Below are positions 23,892-32,361 of a stretch of 64,000 bases of DNA, piece by piece. The notes under the pieces are model-generated. The model worked only from the letters and a program-made list of their open reading frames with translations, did no database searches and was not told the DNA's origin. The first letter of the stretch is position 1; each line of letters begins with the position of its first letter. Origin of the DNA: Bacteroidales bacterium Phil6 (GTDB taxonomy: Bacteria > Bacteroidota > Bacteroidia > Bacteroidales > F082). The stretch covers positions 62,001-126,000 of the forward strand of contig NWBN01000014.1 of assembly GCA_002633315.1 (NCBI GenBank), given 5' to 3'. The position numbers and the translations under genes were made by a program.

Positions 23892-24761
23892 ATGAGAATA
23901 ATACTTTCGACAGATTTCACAGAAGACAATGAAGCCTTATTCCCCTACGCCATAGATTTATTAAGAACTACGGGAGGTAAAATAATTGTATTTCATGCAT
24001 ATATGGATCAATGTTTTGTCAGTGACAGTAGTTATCCCGGTAACTTTGAAAATAACAATTTCTTTACGAGCGAATTTATCACTGAGTTGGAAAGCACGGC
24101 TCGAGAAGAGATGGAAGAGAAAAAACGTTATCTCACCGACCTCATTAAAGAAGAAAACCTGGATAATATCAGTGTAGAATCTGTCCTCGTTGGCGGTGAG
24201 CCTGAAAGTGAATTGATAAGACTTGCTGACATGAAAAAGCCGGACCTCATACTGATGGGAACAAGAGGCAAAGGCAAAAAACGTTTTCTGGAAGGAAGTT
24301 TAGCAAAAAGCGTAATGACCAAAATCAAGATACCGTTGCTATCTATTCCAATAGGCTACCATTGGCGTAAAAGTACTGATATACTATACGCTACCAACTT
24401 TGGCAAATTCGACATCTGTATCATAGAACAGATCTTCGAGATATTGAAACCTTACTCGCCTCATATACATGTAGTACATTTTGTCTCACATGACGACAGC
24501 ACTAAAGAATCGTTGCTTATGGAAGAATTGGCAAAAGCATTCGAGACAAAAGAATATGAAGGAGACATACATTTTCAATTGATACATACCGGTAACCCGG
24601 CAGAAGCCCTTAAAATATTCTGTGAACGAAACGACATCAGTCTCACATCATTCGTGGCATATAGAAAAGGATTGTTGGATTATATCTTCCGCGACAAACT
24701 CGACAAAGACGATTTCTTCAACCTCGGTCTTCCTATGCTGACATTCAAAGATATTGACTAA
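23892..24761 (+). CDS. Tandem-domain universal stress protein (UspA family)
   Basis: This 289-residue cytoplasmic protein has two UspA folds. The first (about 1-152) opens with RIILSTDFTEDNEALF and carries the nucleotide-binding signature LILMGTRGKGKKRFLEGSLAK, a GxRGx(n)GS pattern. That suggests an ATP-binding Usp. The second (about 155-289) lacks the glycine signature and is probably structural. Usp proteins in Bacteroidota are induced by stress or stationary phase. It is transcribed in the same direction as the metal exporter gene but from its own promoter. Confidence 0.93.
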   Translation: MRIILSTDFTEDNEALFPYAIDLLRTTGGKIIVFHAYMDQCFVSDSSYPGNFENNNFFTSEFITELESTAREEMEEKKRYLTDLIKEENLDNISVESVLVGGEPESELIRLADMKKPDLILMGTRGKGKKRFLEGSLAKSVMTKIKIPLLSIPIGYHWRKSTDILYATNFGKFDICIIEQIFEILKPYSPHIHVVHFVSHDDSTKESLLMEELAKAFETKEYEGDIHFQLIHTGNPAEALKIFCERNDISLTSFVAYRKGLLDYIFRDKLDKDDFFNLGLPMLTFKDID

Positions 24762-25208
24762 TTGTCATCACCTAATAATTTGCTCAAAGAGAAAAAATAT
24801 TTAATCAATTGTAATACGTTTAATTGGGCAACCGATTTTTACCATATACAATATATTGAACTTTTTCTCATAAGTGTATTTCATAAAAAAACATCCCAAA
24901 AGTTTTTTTGTCTAACTTTGGGGTTGCAAATCAAACTTGTCAGATAGTTTATTTCATTACTTTGCAAATATAACAGAAATGGAAATGTTGCATTCATGTC
25001 CTGATTTTTAACATAGACAATGTAGCATTAAGTCTCCAATGCATATAAAACCCTAAAGTATTTTTTATCATTCCATAATAAAAATCTTCTTTTTAATCCG
25101 CAGCGTTTTACTGAATTATCTTTTCCAATATGTGATTAAACATAATACCAATCTGAAAACTTGGTTTGATAATAAAAGTTGTATTTTTGTATTTCTCAAA
25201 CAGGAATT
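24762..25208. other. Gene-free region with orphan promoter-like elements
   Basis: About 447 AT-rich nt without a supported gene. It contains TAACTTTG on the plus strand (24913-24920) inside an imperfect inverted repeat (CCCAAAAG 24895-24902 with CTTTGGGG 24916-24923). It also has TATATTTG on the minus strand (24965-24972). Neither has an obvious downstream gene. At 25182-25189 the promoter element of the next gene begins. Confidence 0.4.
25182..25189 (+). promoter_or_regulatory. Promoter -7 element of NAPE-PLD-like gene (TATTTTTG)
   Basis: TATTTTTG ends 19 nt before the ATG at 25209, excluding the upstream in-frame TTG at 25179. Confidence 0.6.
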
Positions 25209-26285
25209 ATGAAAACGACAATAATATTAACATCGATATTGGCAATCATCACCTTAAGTGTGATAATATTTATCAATCAACCTTCATTCGGACGTTTGCC
25301 TCGTGGAGAACGCAAAGCAAGAATTGAACAATCGCCCAATTACATGAACGGCGCTTTTCACAACAAAGAAACAACAAGAATGACAACAGAGAAAAGCAGA
25401 TTAAGATTGATGACAGATTTTGTTTTTGGTAGAAAAAATGACAACACACGTCCAGACAAGCCATTCCATGTCGTCAAAAATGATCTTAAAAACTTAGATA
25501 AAAATGAAAATATCATGGTATGGTTTGGTCATTCTTCATATCTTTTACAGATAAATGGTATCACATTACTTGTTGACCCGGTATTCTACAAAGGCTCTCC
25601 TGTCTCTTTTGTCAACAAAGCTTTTGAAGGTACCGATGTTTTCAAACCGGACGACATGCCGCATATCGATTATTTAATAATTACACACGATCATTGGGAT
25701 CATTTGGATTATAAAACAGTAAAACAACTGCACGATAAAACAGATAAGGTAATATGTCCACTCGGCGTAGGAGAACATTTTGAAAGATGGGGATATGATA
25801 AAAACATTCTCAAGGAATTAGATTGGTATGATTTTATAGCACTTACGGACAACATAAAGATACATTGCATGCCTGCGAGACATTTCTCCGGTCGCGGCTT
25901 GAAATCCAATCAGACATTATGGGCTTCGTATGTCATACAATCTACAGAAGGATGCATCTTCCTCAACGGCGACAGCGGCTATGGCAAACATTATGCCGAA
26001 ATTGGAAATATGTTTCCCGACATTGACCTTGCCATTCTTGAAAACGGACAATATAACGAGAATTGGAAATATATTCATACCATGCCACAATATCTGACAA
26101 ATGAGATCAATGATTTGGGAACCAAAAATATAATAACTGTCCATCATTCCAAGTTCGCCCTATCAACGCACCCATGGTACGAACCATTGGATAATGCAAA
26201 ACGTCTTTCTGAAAATTCCAATGCCAATGTAATTATGCCTGCAATATGCGAGATAATGAATTTGGATAGTATTTTAAATCATTGA
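25209..26285 (+). CDS. Membrane-anchored MBL-fold hydrolase, NAPE-PLD/UlaG-like
   Basis: This protein of about 358 residues has an N-terminal transmembrane anchor (residues 3-22), then a basic linker, then a metallo-beta-lactamase fold. It has VWFGHSSYLLQINGITLLVDPVF, the zinc motif THDHWDHLD, a central MPARHFSGRGL His, LNGDSGY and a late VHHSKFAL. These match the branch that includes N-acyl-phosphatidylethanolamine phospholipase D, common in Bacteroidota as periplasm-facing enzymes. Phospholipid hydrolysis is the family-based guess, and the physiological substrate is unknown. The ATG at 25209 is preceded by AGGAAT. Confidence 0.87.
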   Translation: MKTTIILTSILAIITLSVIIFINQPSFGRLPRGERKARIEQSPNYMNGAFHNKETTRMTTEKSRLRLMTDFVFGRKNDNTRPDKPFHVVKNDLKNLDKNENIMVWFGHSSYLLQINGITLLVDPVFYKGSPVSFVNKAFEGTDVFKPDDMPHIDYLIITHDHWDHLDYKTVKQLHDKTDKVICPLGVGEHFERWGYDKNILKELDWYDFIALTDNIKIHCMPARHFSGRGLKSNQTLWASYVIQSTEGCIFLNGDSGYGKHYAEIGNMFPDIDLAILENGQYNENWKYIHTMPQYLTNEINDLGTKNIITVHHSKFALSTHPWYEPLDNAKRLSENSNANVIMPAICEIMNLDSILNH

Positions 26286-26405
26286 TATCAAATAATCAAT
26301 ACGCAAATACGATATTTTTTGTCTTATCTTAAATTATATTTTTCAGAAAAAAGACTTTCATGGCAGAATATTTGACTTTTTTTCACATATTTGCAAAAAA
26401 TTCCC

Positions 26406-27188
26406 ATGTATAATATAAAAGAACATCTCGACCTTTTAGTTGAACGATACAACACAGAAGAATTCATCAAAGACGACCCTGTGCAGTTTCCTCATAGGTA
26501 CAAAGAAAAACGTGACATGGAAATAGTATCTTTTCTCATTTCCACCATTGCTTGGGGAAAAAGAAACATGATATTGAACTCATCCAACAGATTATTGAAT
26601 ATCATGGGAGTATCTCCATTCGACTTCATCATGTCAGATGGATGCGAAAGACTCGAACCAGATGCTTGTGTGCACAGAACCTTTTTCAACAGAGATTTGA
26701 TATATTATTGTAAAGGTTTGAAAGACATATATCTAAAATATGACTTCATAGAAGACATTTTCACTCTCGATGGAAATCATGATACATGGCAAGGCATACA
26801 ATATTTCAGAGATGCCATGCAAAAAGCCAATTTTAATAAAAACAGCAAGCATATCAGCAATCCTTCATGCGAGATACCCAATAAAGGTTCTGCATGCAAG
26901 AGACTGCATTTGGCATTGCGCTGGTTGGTACGTGACGACGGCATTGTGGATTTAGGTATTTGGAAAAAGTTCAAACCATCAGATCTGATGATACCTTTAG
27001 ATGTACATGTTGCAAGAGTCTCGCGTGCAATCAATTTGTTGACTCGCAAAAGCAACGACCGACAAGCTGTGGAGCAATTGACTGAGAGACTGCGACAATT
27101 CGATTCCGAAGACCCTGTACGTTATGACTTTGCTCTTTTTGCCGTCGAACTTGATGAAAACAACACAAATTCTTTAATTTCCAATTAA
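26406..27188 (+). CDS. TIGR02757 (DUF2400) family protein
   Basis: This protein of about 260 residues has the features of TIGR02757, a mostly Bacteroidota/Campylobacterota family. They include FIKDDPVQFPHRY near the N-terminus, EIVSFLISTIAWGKR, and the C-terminal sequence MIPLDVHVARVSRAINLLTRK. The last resembles the helix-hairpin-helix region of HhH-GPD DNA glycosylases, with a PLD-H motif near the catalytic Asp position. A base-excision-like role is a hypothesis only. The frame begins with TTG at 26391, but ATG 26406 (MYNIKEHL) fits the family. The downstream fucosidase gene starts 7 nt after the stop. Confidence 0.87.
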   Translation: MYNIKEHLDLLVERYNTEEFIKDDPVQFPHRYKEKRDMEIVSFLISTIAWGKRNMILNSSNRLLNIMGVSPFDFIMSDGCERLEPDACVHRTFFNRDLIYYCKGLKDIYLKYDFIEDIFTLDGNHDTWQGIQYFRDAMQKANFNKNSKHISNPSCEIPNKGSACKRLHLALRWLVRDDGIVDLGIWKKFKPSDLMIPLDVHVARVSRAINLLTRKSNDRQAVEQLTERLRQFDSEDPVRYDFALFAVELDENNTNSLISN

Positions 27189-27195
27189 AAACATT

Positions 27196-28689
27196 ATGCG
27201 ACACCTTATATTAATAACAACTATAGCCTTAGTAATGCTGTCATGCTCATCGAACGAAATTGTCAAACAAGAGCCAATCAACAACGATTCATTGACAATC
27301 AGCACATTAAAAGAATGGAGGGACAGTCATTTCGGAATGTTCATACATTTTGGAGTATATTCAGAACTTGGTGGAATATGGAAAGGTGAGAAAATTCCGT
27401 ATTATGGTGAGCAGATTATGAATCATGCGAGAATCACCATACCCGAATACGAAGAAGTTGCCAGAAATTTCAATCCGGAACAGTTCGATGCAGACGCCAT
27501 CGTCCAACTTGCCAAACGCAACGGCATGAAATACATAGTATTTACTACAAAGCACCATGATGGATTTTGCATGTTTCATACCGAGACTACGGAATACAAT
27601 ATTGTTGATTTCACTCCTTACGGGAAAGACATTGTAAAAGAACTTGCCGATGCATGTCACCGGCACGATATAGGATTGGGATTTTATTATTCCTTGCCAG
27701 ACTGGCATTATCCTAAAGGCATTGAACGTTTGGAACCTGATGAAAACAGCGATTGTACAGAATATGTCAATCAGGTATATTCCCCGCTCGAGATTATCAC
27801 CCCTGAATTGGAGGACTACATCGCTCTGCAACTCACCGAGCTGCTCTCCAACTACGGCGATATCGTCACCATCTGGTTCGACATGGGGTTGTTGAAGCCC
27901 GAACAAAGCATTCGTTTTCGCAACATAGTGAAGTCTCTGCAACCAAAATGTCTTGTCAGCGGCAGAATCATGAACAACTGCGGCGACTATATGACACTGC
28001 CCGACAATGGTGACGTGGCTTATTATGCCAATATCTTTTGGGACAACCCGGCTTCTCTTTATAACACTTGGGGTTACAAGTCCTGGATACAACGTCCCGA
28101 GGTGTCATTACAGACAAAACGGCAAATAGACAGATTGCTGAACACCGTAAGCAACGGCGGAGTATTCCTATTGAACATTGGTCCTGACGGTAAAGGCAAT
28201 GTCATCGATTACGAGAAAGATGTATTAAACGGCATAGGAGATTTCCTCCTTGCCAACCCCGACACCCTAAGCAGAGTAAAACACAACGAGAAAACAAAAC
28301 CATCGATAAAGCCTGATAATGACATCATCGTTCTGACTGATGATAACGGTACAAAACACGCTGCCATAGACGCCACCGGTTATATAAGCACCCAAACTGA
28401 TTCATGGCGTTCATGGACAATAGAAACAGACGAAACTGCCGAATATGATGTCTTCGTGATTTATCTCCCTGACAATGAAGACAAAAAATACATATTACAC
28501 AATAACAACGACACTCTTATACATACCTTGCCGGGTGTTGACAAAATGAAACAGACCTCCTATGCCGGAAGAATCGCTATTAATAAAGGTACAAGCAAGT
28601 TTATATTAGACCAATATGAACGTTGTCGTCCATTGGAACCATTGGGATTAAATCTCTACTGTATCATATTGCGAAAAACCAAGCAATAA
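27196..28689 (+). CDS. Alpha-L-fucosidase lipoprotein (GH29)
   Basis: This 497-residue lipoprotein (lipobox VMLSC) has a GH29 catalytic TIM barrel. Motifs in order are DSHFGMFIHFGVYS, YIVFTTKHHDGFCMF, GLGFYYSLPDWHYP, DIVTIWFDMGL (nucleophile Asp in the WFD motif) and GGVFLLNIGPDGKG. It removes terminal alpha-L-fucose from host or dietary glycans in the periplasm or at the surface. It is not in a SusC/SusD locus. Bases 27781-27900 are clearly richer in G+C (about 55% by hand count) than flanking parts of the same gene (about 40%), which suggests mosaicism. It is probably co-transcribed with the TIGR02757 gene and ends at a strong terminator. Confidence 0.93.
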   Translation: MRHLILITTIALVMLSCSSNEIVKQEPINNDSLTISTLKEWRDSHFGMFIHFGVYSELGGIWKGEKIPYYGEQIMNHARITIPEYEEVARNFNPEQFDADAIVQLAKRNGMKYIVFTTKHHDGFCMFHTETTEYNIVDFTPYGKDIVKELADACHRHDIGLGFYYSLPDWHYPKGIERLEPDENSDCTEYVNQVYSPLEIITPELEDYIALQLTELLSNYGDIVTIWFDMGLLKPEQSIRFRNIVKSLQPKCLVSGRIMNNCGDYMTLPDNGDVAYYANIFWDNPASLYNTWGYKSWIQRPEVSLQTKRQIDRLLNTVSNGGVFLLNIGPDGKGNVIDYEKDVLNGIGDFLLANPDTLSRVKHNEKTKPSIKPDNDIIVLTDDNGTKHAAIDATGYISTQTDSWRSWTIETDETAEYDVFVIYLPDNEDKKYILHNNNDTLIHTLPGVDKMKQTSYAGRIAINKGTSKFILDQYERCRPLEPLGLNLYCIILRKTKQ

Positions 28690-28717
28690 CATATCCAATA
28701 CAAATACAAAATATAAC

Positions 28718-28758
28718 AATATAGACGAGGTAAACACCCCGTCTATATTATTGGTTTT
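28718..28758 (+). terminator. Terminator between fucosidase and ferritin genes
   Basis: Arms AATATAGACGAGG (28718-28730) and CCCCGTCTATATT (28737-28749) pair over 13 positions with one mismatch, followed by ATTGGTTTTT. The genes converge here, so it may serve both directions. The core resembles that of the arcC terminator. Confidence 0.8.
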
Positions 28759-28771
28759 TAGGATAAAAAAA

Positions 28772-29290
28772 TTATTCTGCAGTCTGCAAAGGAGATGCCT
28801 GTGTATAAGTACGTGCAGCCAATTCCTTGTCAAACATGTAAAGACCGAAACCATTGTCCTTAATCATTTTCAGACTGTCGATAAGTTTCCGGGCGCTGTC
28901 TTCTTCTTCCACCTGCTCATCAATGAACCACTGCATTCTGTTTTGAGTAGCATAATCGTTTTCTTTCATTGCCAAAGCATTGATGTCATTGATCATCTTG
29001 GTAACTTCTTTCTCATGCTCAAGTGTTGACTCAAAAGCGTCAAGAGGAGAATCCCATGATGTAGGGACAGCGTCTATTGCTTTCAACTCTACTCGACCGC
29101 CTCTTGAAATCAGATAATTGTAAAGTATTGTTGCATGGTCCTGTTCTTCTTTAAATTGAACCTCAAACCAATTGGCAATACCACCAAAACCTTCTGCATG
29201 GAAATTTGCAGCCATCGACAGATAAAGATATGCTGACCATAACTCAGCATTAATCTGGGCATTGATAGCCTCTTCAATTTTCTTGTTCAT
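28772..29290 (-). CDS. ftnA: Ferritin
   Basis: This 172-residue non-haem ferritin has the usual length. The four-helix-bundle ferroxidase residues are visible: Glu in NAELWSAYLYLS, the EEQDHA motif (Glu and His ligands) and Glu in the LEHEKEV helix, with QWFIDEQVEEE in helix D. It oxidises Fe(II) and stores it as a mineral core in a 24-mer, protecting against iron-driven oxidative damage. It is monocistronic and convergent with the fucosidase gene. Confidence 0.97.
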   Translation of the reverse strand: MNKKIEEAINAQINAELWSAYLYLSMAANFHAEGFGGIANWFEVQFKEEQDHATILYNYLISRGGRVELKAIDAVPTSWDSPLDAFESTLEHEKEVTKMINDINALAMKENDYATQNRMQWFIDEQVEEEDSARKLIDSLKMIKDNGFGLYMFDKELAARTYTQASPLQTAE

Positions 29291-29445
29291 ATTATATTAT
29301 TTTATATAAAATACTCTTTTTATCTTTATATACCATATTTCAGATATATTTTGCAAATTAAACGATTTTTTTTATCATAAATTATAATTTTTATCATTTT
29401 TTATTGTTTAAAATAAAAATCAACTGTCAGAAATAACATTTTTTA

Positions 29446-29453
29446 TATATTTG
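29446..29453 (+). promoter_or_regulatory. DUF4301 gene promoter -7 element (TATATTTG)
   Basis: TATATTTG ends 19 nt before the ATG at 29473. Confidence 0.6.
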
Positions 29454-29472
29454 TCACGAAAAAACAATCAAC

Positions 29473-31038
29473 ATGATAGCATTATCTACAAACGACAAGC
29501 AACAACTTAAGAGAATTGGCATTACGGAACAACAAATCGAACAGCAAATAGACCAGTTTAAAAAAGGCTTTGCATACAGTAACCTCACTGCTGCTGCCAC
29601 ACTTGAAAAAGGCATTATACGATTTACCGATGATGAGATTGAAAGTCTTGTAAATCAATTTGATGAAGACAAAGAATATTATGACATCATAAAGTTCGTG
29701 CCTGCTTCCGGTGCAGCAAGCAGGATGTTTAAAAGTCTGTATTCTTTTATTGACGAGTATAAAGACAAGGATATACCTGAAAATTTCTTGAAAAAAGACA
29801 AGATAAAACCTGATTCCGTTGAGAACTTCTTCCTTGGCATAAGACATTTTGCCTTTTTTGAAGACTTGAAGAAAGACCTTGCCCAAAAAGGCAAAGATAT
29901 AGAAGAAATGTTGAAAAACAACGAGTTGGTAGAAATTGCAGAAGACCTGTTGAATCCGGAAGGCTTATCATACGGCAAACTGCCAAAGGCTCTGTTGAAA
30001 TTCCACAACTACGACAACTACTCACGATACGCCATAGAAGAACATCTTGTCGAGGCTGCACAATACAGCACCATAACATCTGAAAAAGGTGTCATAGCAC
30101 AGGTACATTTCACAGTATCAAAAGAACATCTCCCTTTGTTCCAAAATACAATCGACAAGTTACTGCCAAAATACGAAAAGATGTTCAATGTAAAATACAA
30201 GATAACATATTCAGAGCAAAAACCCTCTACCGATACCATAGCTGTAGATTTAAACAACGAGCCTTTCAGGGACAAGAATGGAGAGCTCGTATTCCGTCCC
30301 GGCGGCCATGGTGCTTTGATACAAAACCTCAACGATTTAAGAAAAGAAATCATTTTCATAAAAAACATAGACAATGTGGTACCTGACAGGTTGAAAGAGA
30401 CAACCATTATATACAAGAAAGTTCTTGGAGGTTATCTTTTCCGTTTACAGCAACAGCTGTTCGAATATCTCGTCATGCTTGATGAAGGCGGACTTGAAAA
30501 AGAAGACATAAACGAGATAGTAAGTTTTGCCAAAGACACTCTGATGATTGAGATACCGGAGTATTTCGAGACATACAATGAGATAGAAAAGATTGATTTT
30601 CTGTACGACAAATTAAACCGCCCTATGAGGATTTGCGGTATGGTACGCAACGAAGGAGAACCAGGCGGAGGTCCTTTTTTCGTAAAGAATCAAAATGATG
30701 AGTCAAGTCTTCAAATAGTAGAATACTCTCAGATGAACCATGCCGATGAGAAACAAGAGGAAATCCTTAAAAATGCTACACATTTCAATCCTGTTGACCT
30801 TGTTTGCGCAACACAGAACTACAAAGGTAATAGTTTCGACCTGACGGATTACATAGATCATTCTACCGGATTTATATCACAAAAGTCTAAAGACGGAAAA
30901 GAACTGAAAGCTTTAGAGCTTCCCGGATTATGGAATGGAGCCATGGCAGACTGGATTACTATTTTTGTCGATGTTCCCATCATCACTTTCAACCCGGTAA
31001 AGACAGTGAATGACTTGTTAAGAGAAACTCATCAATAA
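29473..31038 (+). CDS. DUF4301 family protein
   Basis: This 521-residue cytoplasmic protein belongs to DUF4301, a Bacteroidota family. The N-terminal region has FVPASGAASRMFKSLY, similar in style to the glycine-rich loop of sugar nucleotidyltransferases (the GxGTRL region). Later FRPGGHGALIQNLNDL also recalls UTP-sugar pyrophosphorylases. A nucleotidyltransferase-like activity is therefore a reasonable guess but unproven. Other blocks include GMVRNEGEPGGGPF and LPGLWNGAMADW. It is monocistronic, ending at a terminator shared with rplT. Confidence 0.88.
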   Translation: MIALSTNDKQQLKRIGITEQQIEQQIDQFKKGFAYSNLTAAATLEKGIIRFTDDEIESLVNQFDEDKEYYDIIKFVPASGAASRMFKSLYSFIDEYKDKDIPENFLKKDKIKPDSVENFFLGIRHFAFFEDLKKDLAQKGKDIEEMLKNNELVEIAEDLLNPEGLSYGKLPKALLKFHNYDNYSRYAIEEHLVEAAQYSTITSEKGVIAQVHFTVSKEHLPLFQNTIDKLLPKYEKMFNVKYKITYSEQKPSTDTIAVDLNNEPFRDKNGELVFRPGGHGALIQNLNDLRKEIIFIKNIDNVVPDRLKETTIIYKKVLGGYLFRLQQQLFEYLVMLDEGGLEKEDINEIVSFAKDTLMIEIPEYFETYNEIEKIDFLYDKLNRPMRICGMVRNEGEPGGGPFFVKNQNDESSLQIVEYSQMNHADEKQEEILKNATHFNPVDLVCATQNYKGNSFDLTDYIDHSTGFISQKSKDGKELKALELPGLWNGAMADWITIFVDVPIITFNPVKTVNDLLRETHQ

Positions 31039-31060
31039 AATAATAATTGTCATGAATGCA

Positions 31061-31087
31061 AAAAAGCCCCAAAAAGGGGCTTTTTTT
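31061..31087. terminator. Bidirectional terminator between DUF4301 and rplT
   Basis: The perfect stem AAAAAGCCCC (31061-31070) and GGGGCTTTTT (31076-31085) has an A5 loop and an extended T-tract. It lies between convergent genes and works on both strands. Confidence 0.9.
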
Positions 31088-31108
31088 ACAACACTCACTA
31101 TTAAATTG

Positions 31109-31453
31109 CTACTTTATTTTTTCAACGATTGCTTTAAAGGCTTCCGGATTATTCAGTGCTAAGTCGGCAAGAACCTTACGGTTAATATCGATATTAGCTT
31201 TATGAATTTTACCCATGAAGGTGCTGTATGTCATACCGTACTCATGAGCAGCGGCATTTATACGCACGATCCATAACGATCTAAACTCACGTTTTTTGTT
31301 TTTTCTATCACGATAGGCGTAGGTCAATCCCTTTTCGTAGGAATTTTTCGCCACTGTCCAGACATTTTTTCGTGCACTGAACTGTCCTTTCGTCTGTTTT
31401 AATACTTTTTTGCGTCTCGCTCTTGAAGCGACTGCATTTACTGATCTTGGCAT
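31109..31453 (-). CDS. rplT: 50S ribosomal protein L20
   Basis: This 114-residue protein of standard length begins [20 protein letters not shown] and has the diagnostic [20 protein letters not shown] motif. L20 nucleates 50S assembly by binding 23S rRNA domain II and, in several bacteria, represses its own operon by binding mRNA. It is last in thrS-infC-rpmI-rplT. The 81-nt spacer before it contains a notable stem-loop (31473-31514). Confidence 0.98.
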   Translation of the reverse strand: MPRSVNAVASRARRKKVLKQTKGQFSARKNVWTVAKNSYEKGLTYAYRDRKNKKREFRSLWIVRINAAAHEYGMTYSTFMGKIHKANIDINRKVLADLALNNPEAFKAIVEKIK

Positions 31454-31472
31454 TTTTTTAAATTTTTATTCC

Positions 31473-31514
31473 GTTAGAGCGCCTCGCTCCTTTCGAGAAC
31501 TTTTCTGCTCTAAC
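31473..31514 (-). promoter_or_regulatory. Structured rpmI-rplT spacer, possible L20 autoregulatory element
   Basis: Perfect 8-bp arms GTTAGAGC (31473-31480) and GCTCTAAC (31507-31514) close a structure with an inner CTCG/CGAG stem (31483-31486 with 31494-31497). Its loop carries AAGGAG on the minus strand. It lies 20-60 nt before the L20 ATG. L20 binds its own mRNA in E. coli and Firmicutes, so an r-protein leader is plausible; this is inference. Confidence 0.45.
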
Positions 31515-31534
31515 AAGTTAAACAATTTCGTTAA

Positions 31535-31729
31535 TTACATGAGAAGCATTTCTTTTACAGCTTTCAAATTTGCATGTTCGACTATGGTCTGTTGACGCAA
31601 ATTACGTTTACGTTTAACAGATTTCTTTGTCAGAATGTGGCTTTTATAAGCATGCTTTCTCTTGATTTTACCGGTGCCTGTAAGTCTGAAACGTTTTTTG
31701 GCAGCGGATTTTGTTTTCATTTTTGGCAT
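31535..31729 (-). CDS. rpmI: 50S ribosomal protein L35
   Basis: This 64-residue protein with the typical start [20 protein letters not shown] is very basic and has the L35 family length. The C-terminal half contains [12 protein letters not shown], then a tail, KEMLLM. It is encoded between infC (34 nt upstream) and rplT (81 nt downstream) in the conserved translation operon. Confidence 0.97.
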   Translation of the reverse strand: MPKMKTKSAAKKRFRLTGTGKIKRKHAYKSHILTKKSVKRKRNLRQQTIVEHANLKAVKEMLLM

Positions 31730-31763
31730 TGTTACAAAATATTTTTAAGTTAAAATGAGTGTT

Positions 31764-32303
31764 CTATTTCTTAGGAGCCACCATCATCATCATTCTTTTT
31801 CCCTCAAGTTTCGGCATCGCTTCCAACTTGCCGTAATCTTGCAAAGCCTGAGCAAATCTCAACAACATTATCTCGCCTTGCTCTTTGTATGCAATAGAAC
31901 GACCATGAAAAAACACCTCCACCTTCACTTTTGCACCTTCTTCAAGAAATCTTTTTGCATGATTGAGTTTAAACTCGAAGTCATGGTCATCGGTTTGAGG
32001 TCCCAATCTTATCTCCTTGACAACGACTTTTGTTGCCTTGGCTTTGATTTCTTTTTGTTTCTTTTTCTGATCAAAAAGGAACTTTTTGTAATCCATCAAC
32101 TTACAAACCGGAGGGTTTGCATTTGGGGATATTTCCACCAAATCAAGTCCCATCTCATCAGCAATCTTGAGAGCATCCTTTATAGAATGTATCTCATTGT
32201 CAACATTCTCACCAACGACTCTTACCATTGGTGCTGTAATTCTCTCATTTATACGGTGAGGATCATCATTTTTTTGTCCTCTTTGGGGATTTTTCCCATT
32301 CAT
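31764..32303 (-). CDS. infC: Translation initiation factor IF-3
   Basis: This 179-residue factor has an N-domain with [19 protein letters not shown], the linker with [15 protein letters not shown], and a C-domain with [23 protein letters not shown]-3 binds the 30S subunit, prevents premature 50S joining and checks initiator tRNA pairing. Unlike the AUU start in E. coli, the start appears to be ATG, so the classical IF-3 discrimination loop is not evident. It lies 58 nt after thrS. Confidence 0.97.
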   Translation of the reverse strand: MNGKNPQRGQKNDDPHRINERITAPMVRVVGENVDNEIHSIKDALKIADEMGLDLVEISPNANPPVCKLMDYKKFLFDQKKKQKEIKAKATKVVVKEIRLGPQTDDHDFEFKLNHAKRFLEEGAKVKVEVFFHGRSIAYKEQGEIMLLRFAQALQDYGKLEAMPKLEGKRMMMMVAPKK

Positions 32304-32361
32304 TGGCAGTGCTATAATTTGTGTCTCCTATTTTAATTAAACAATTTATTTATTTCGCACA

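Noticed and set aside
31088-31108. Bacteroidales-1 type RNA expected near the L20 gene
   Set aside because: As I recall, that RNA is often found next to L20 in this order, but only 21 nt lie between the terminator and the rplT stop and no such structure fits.
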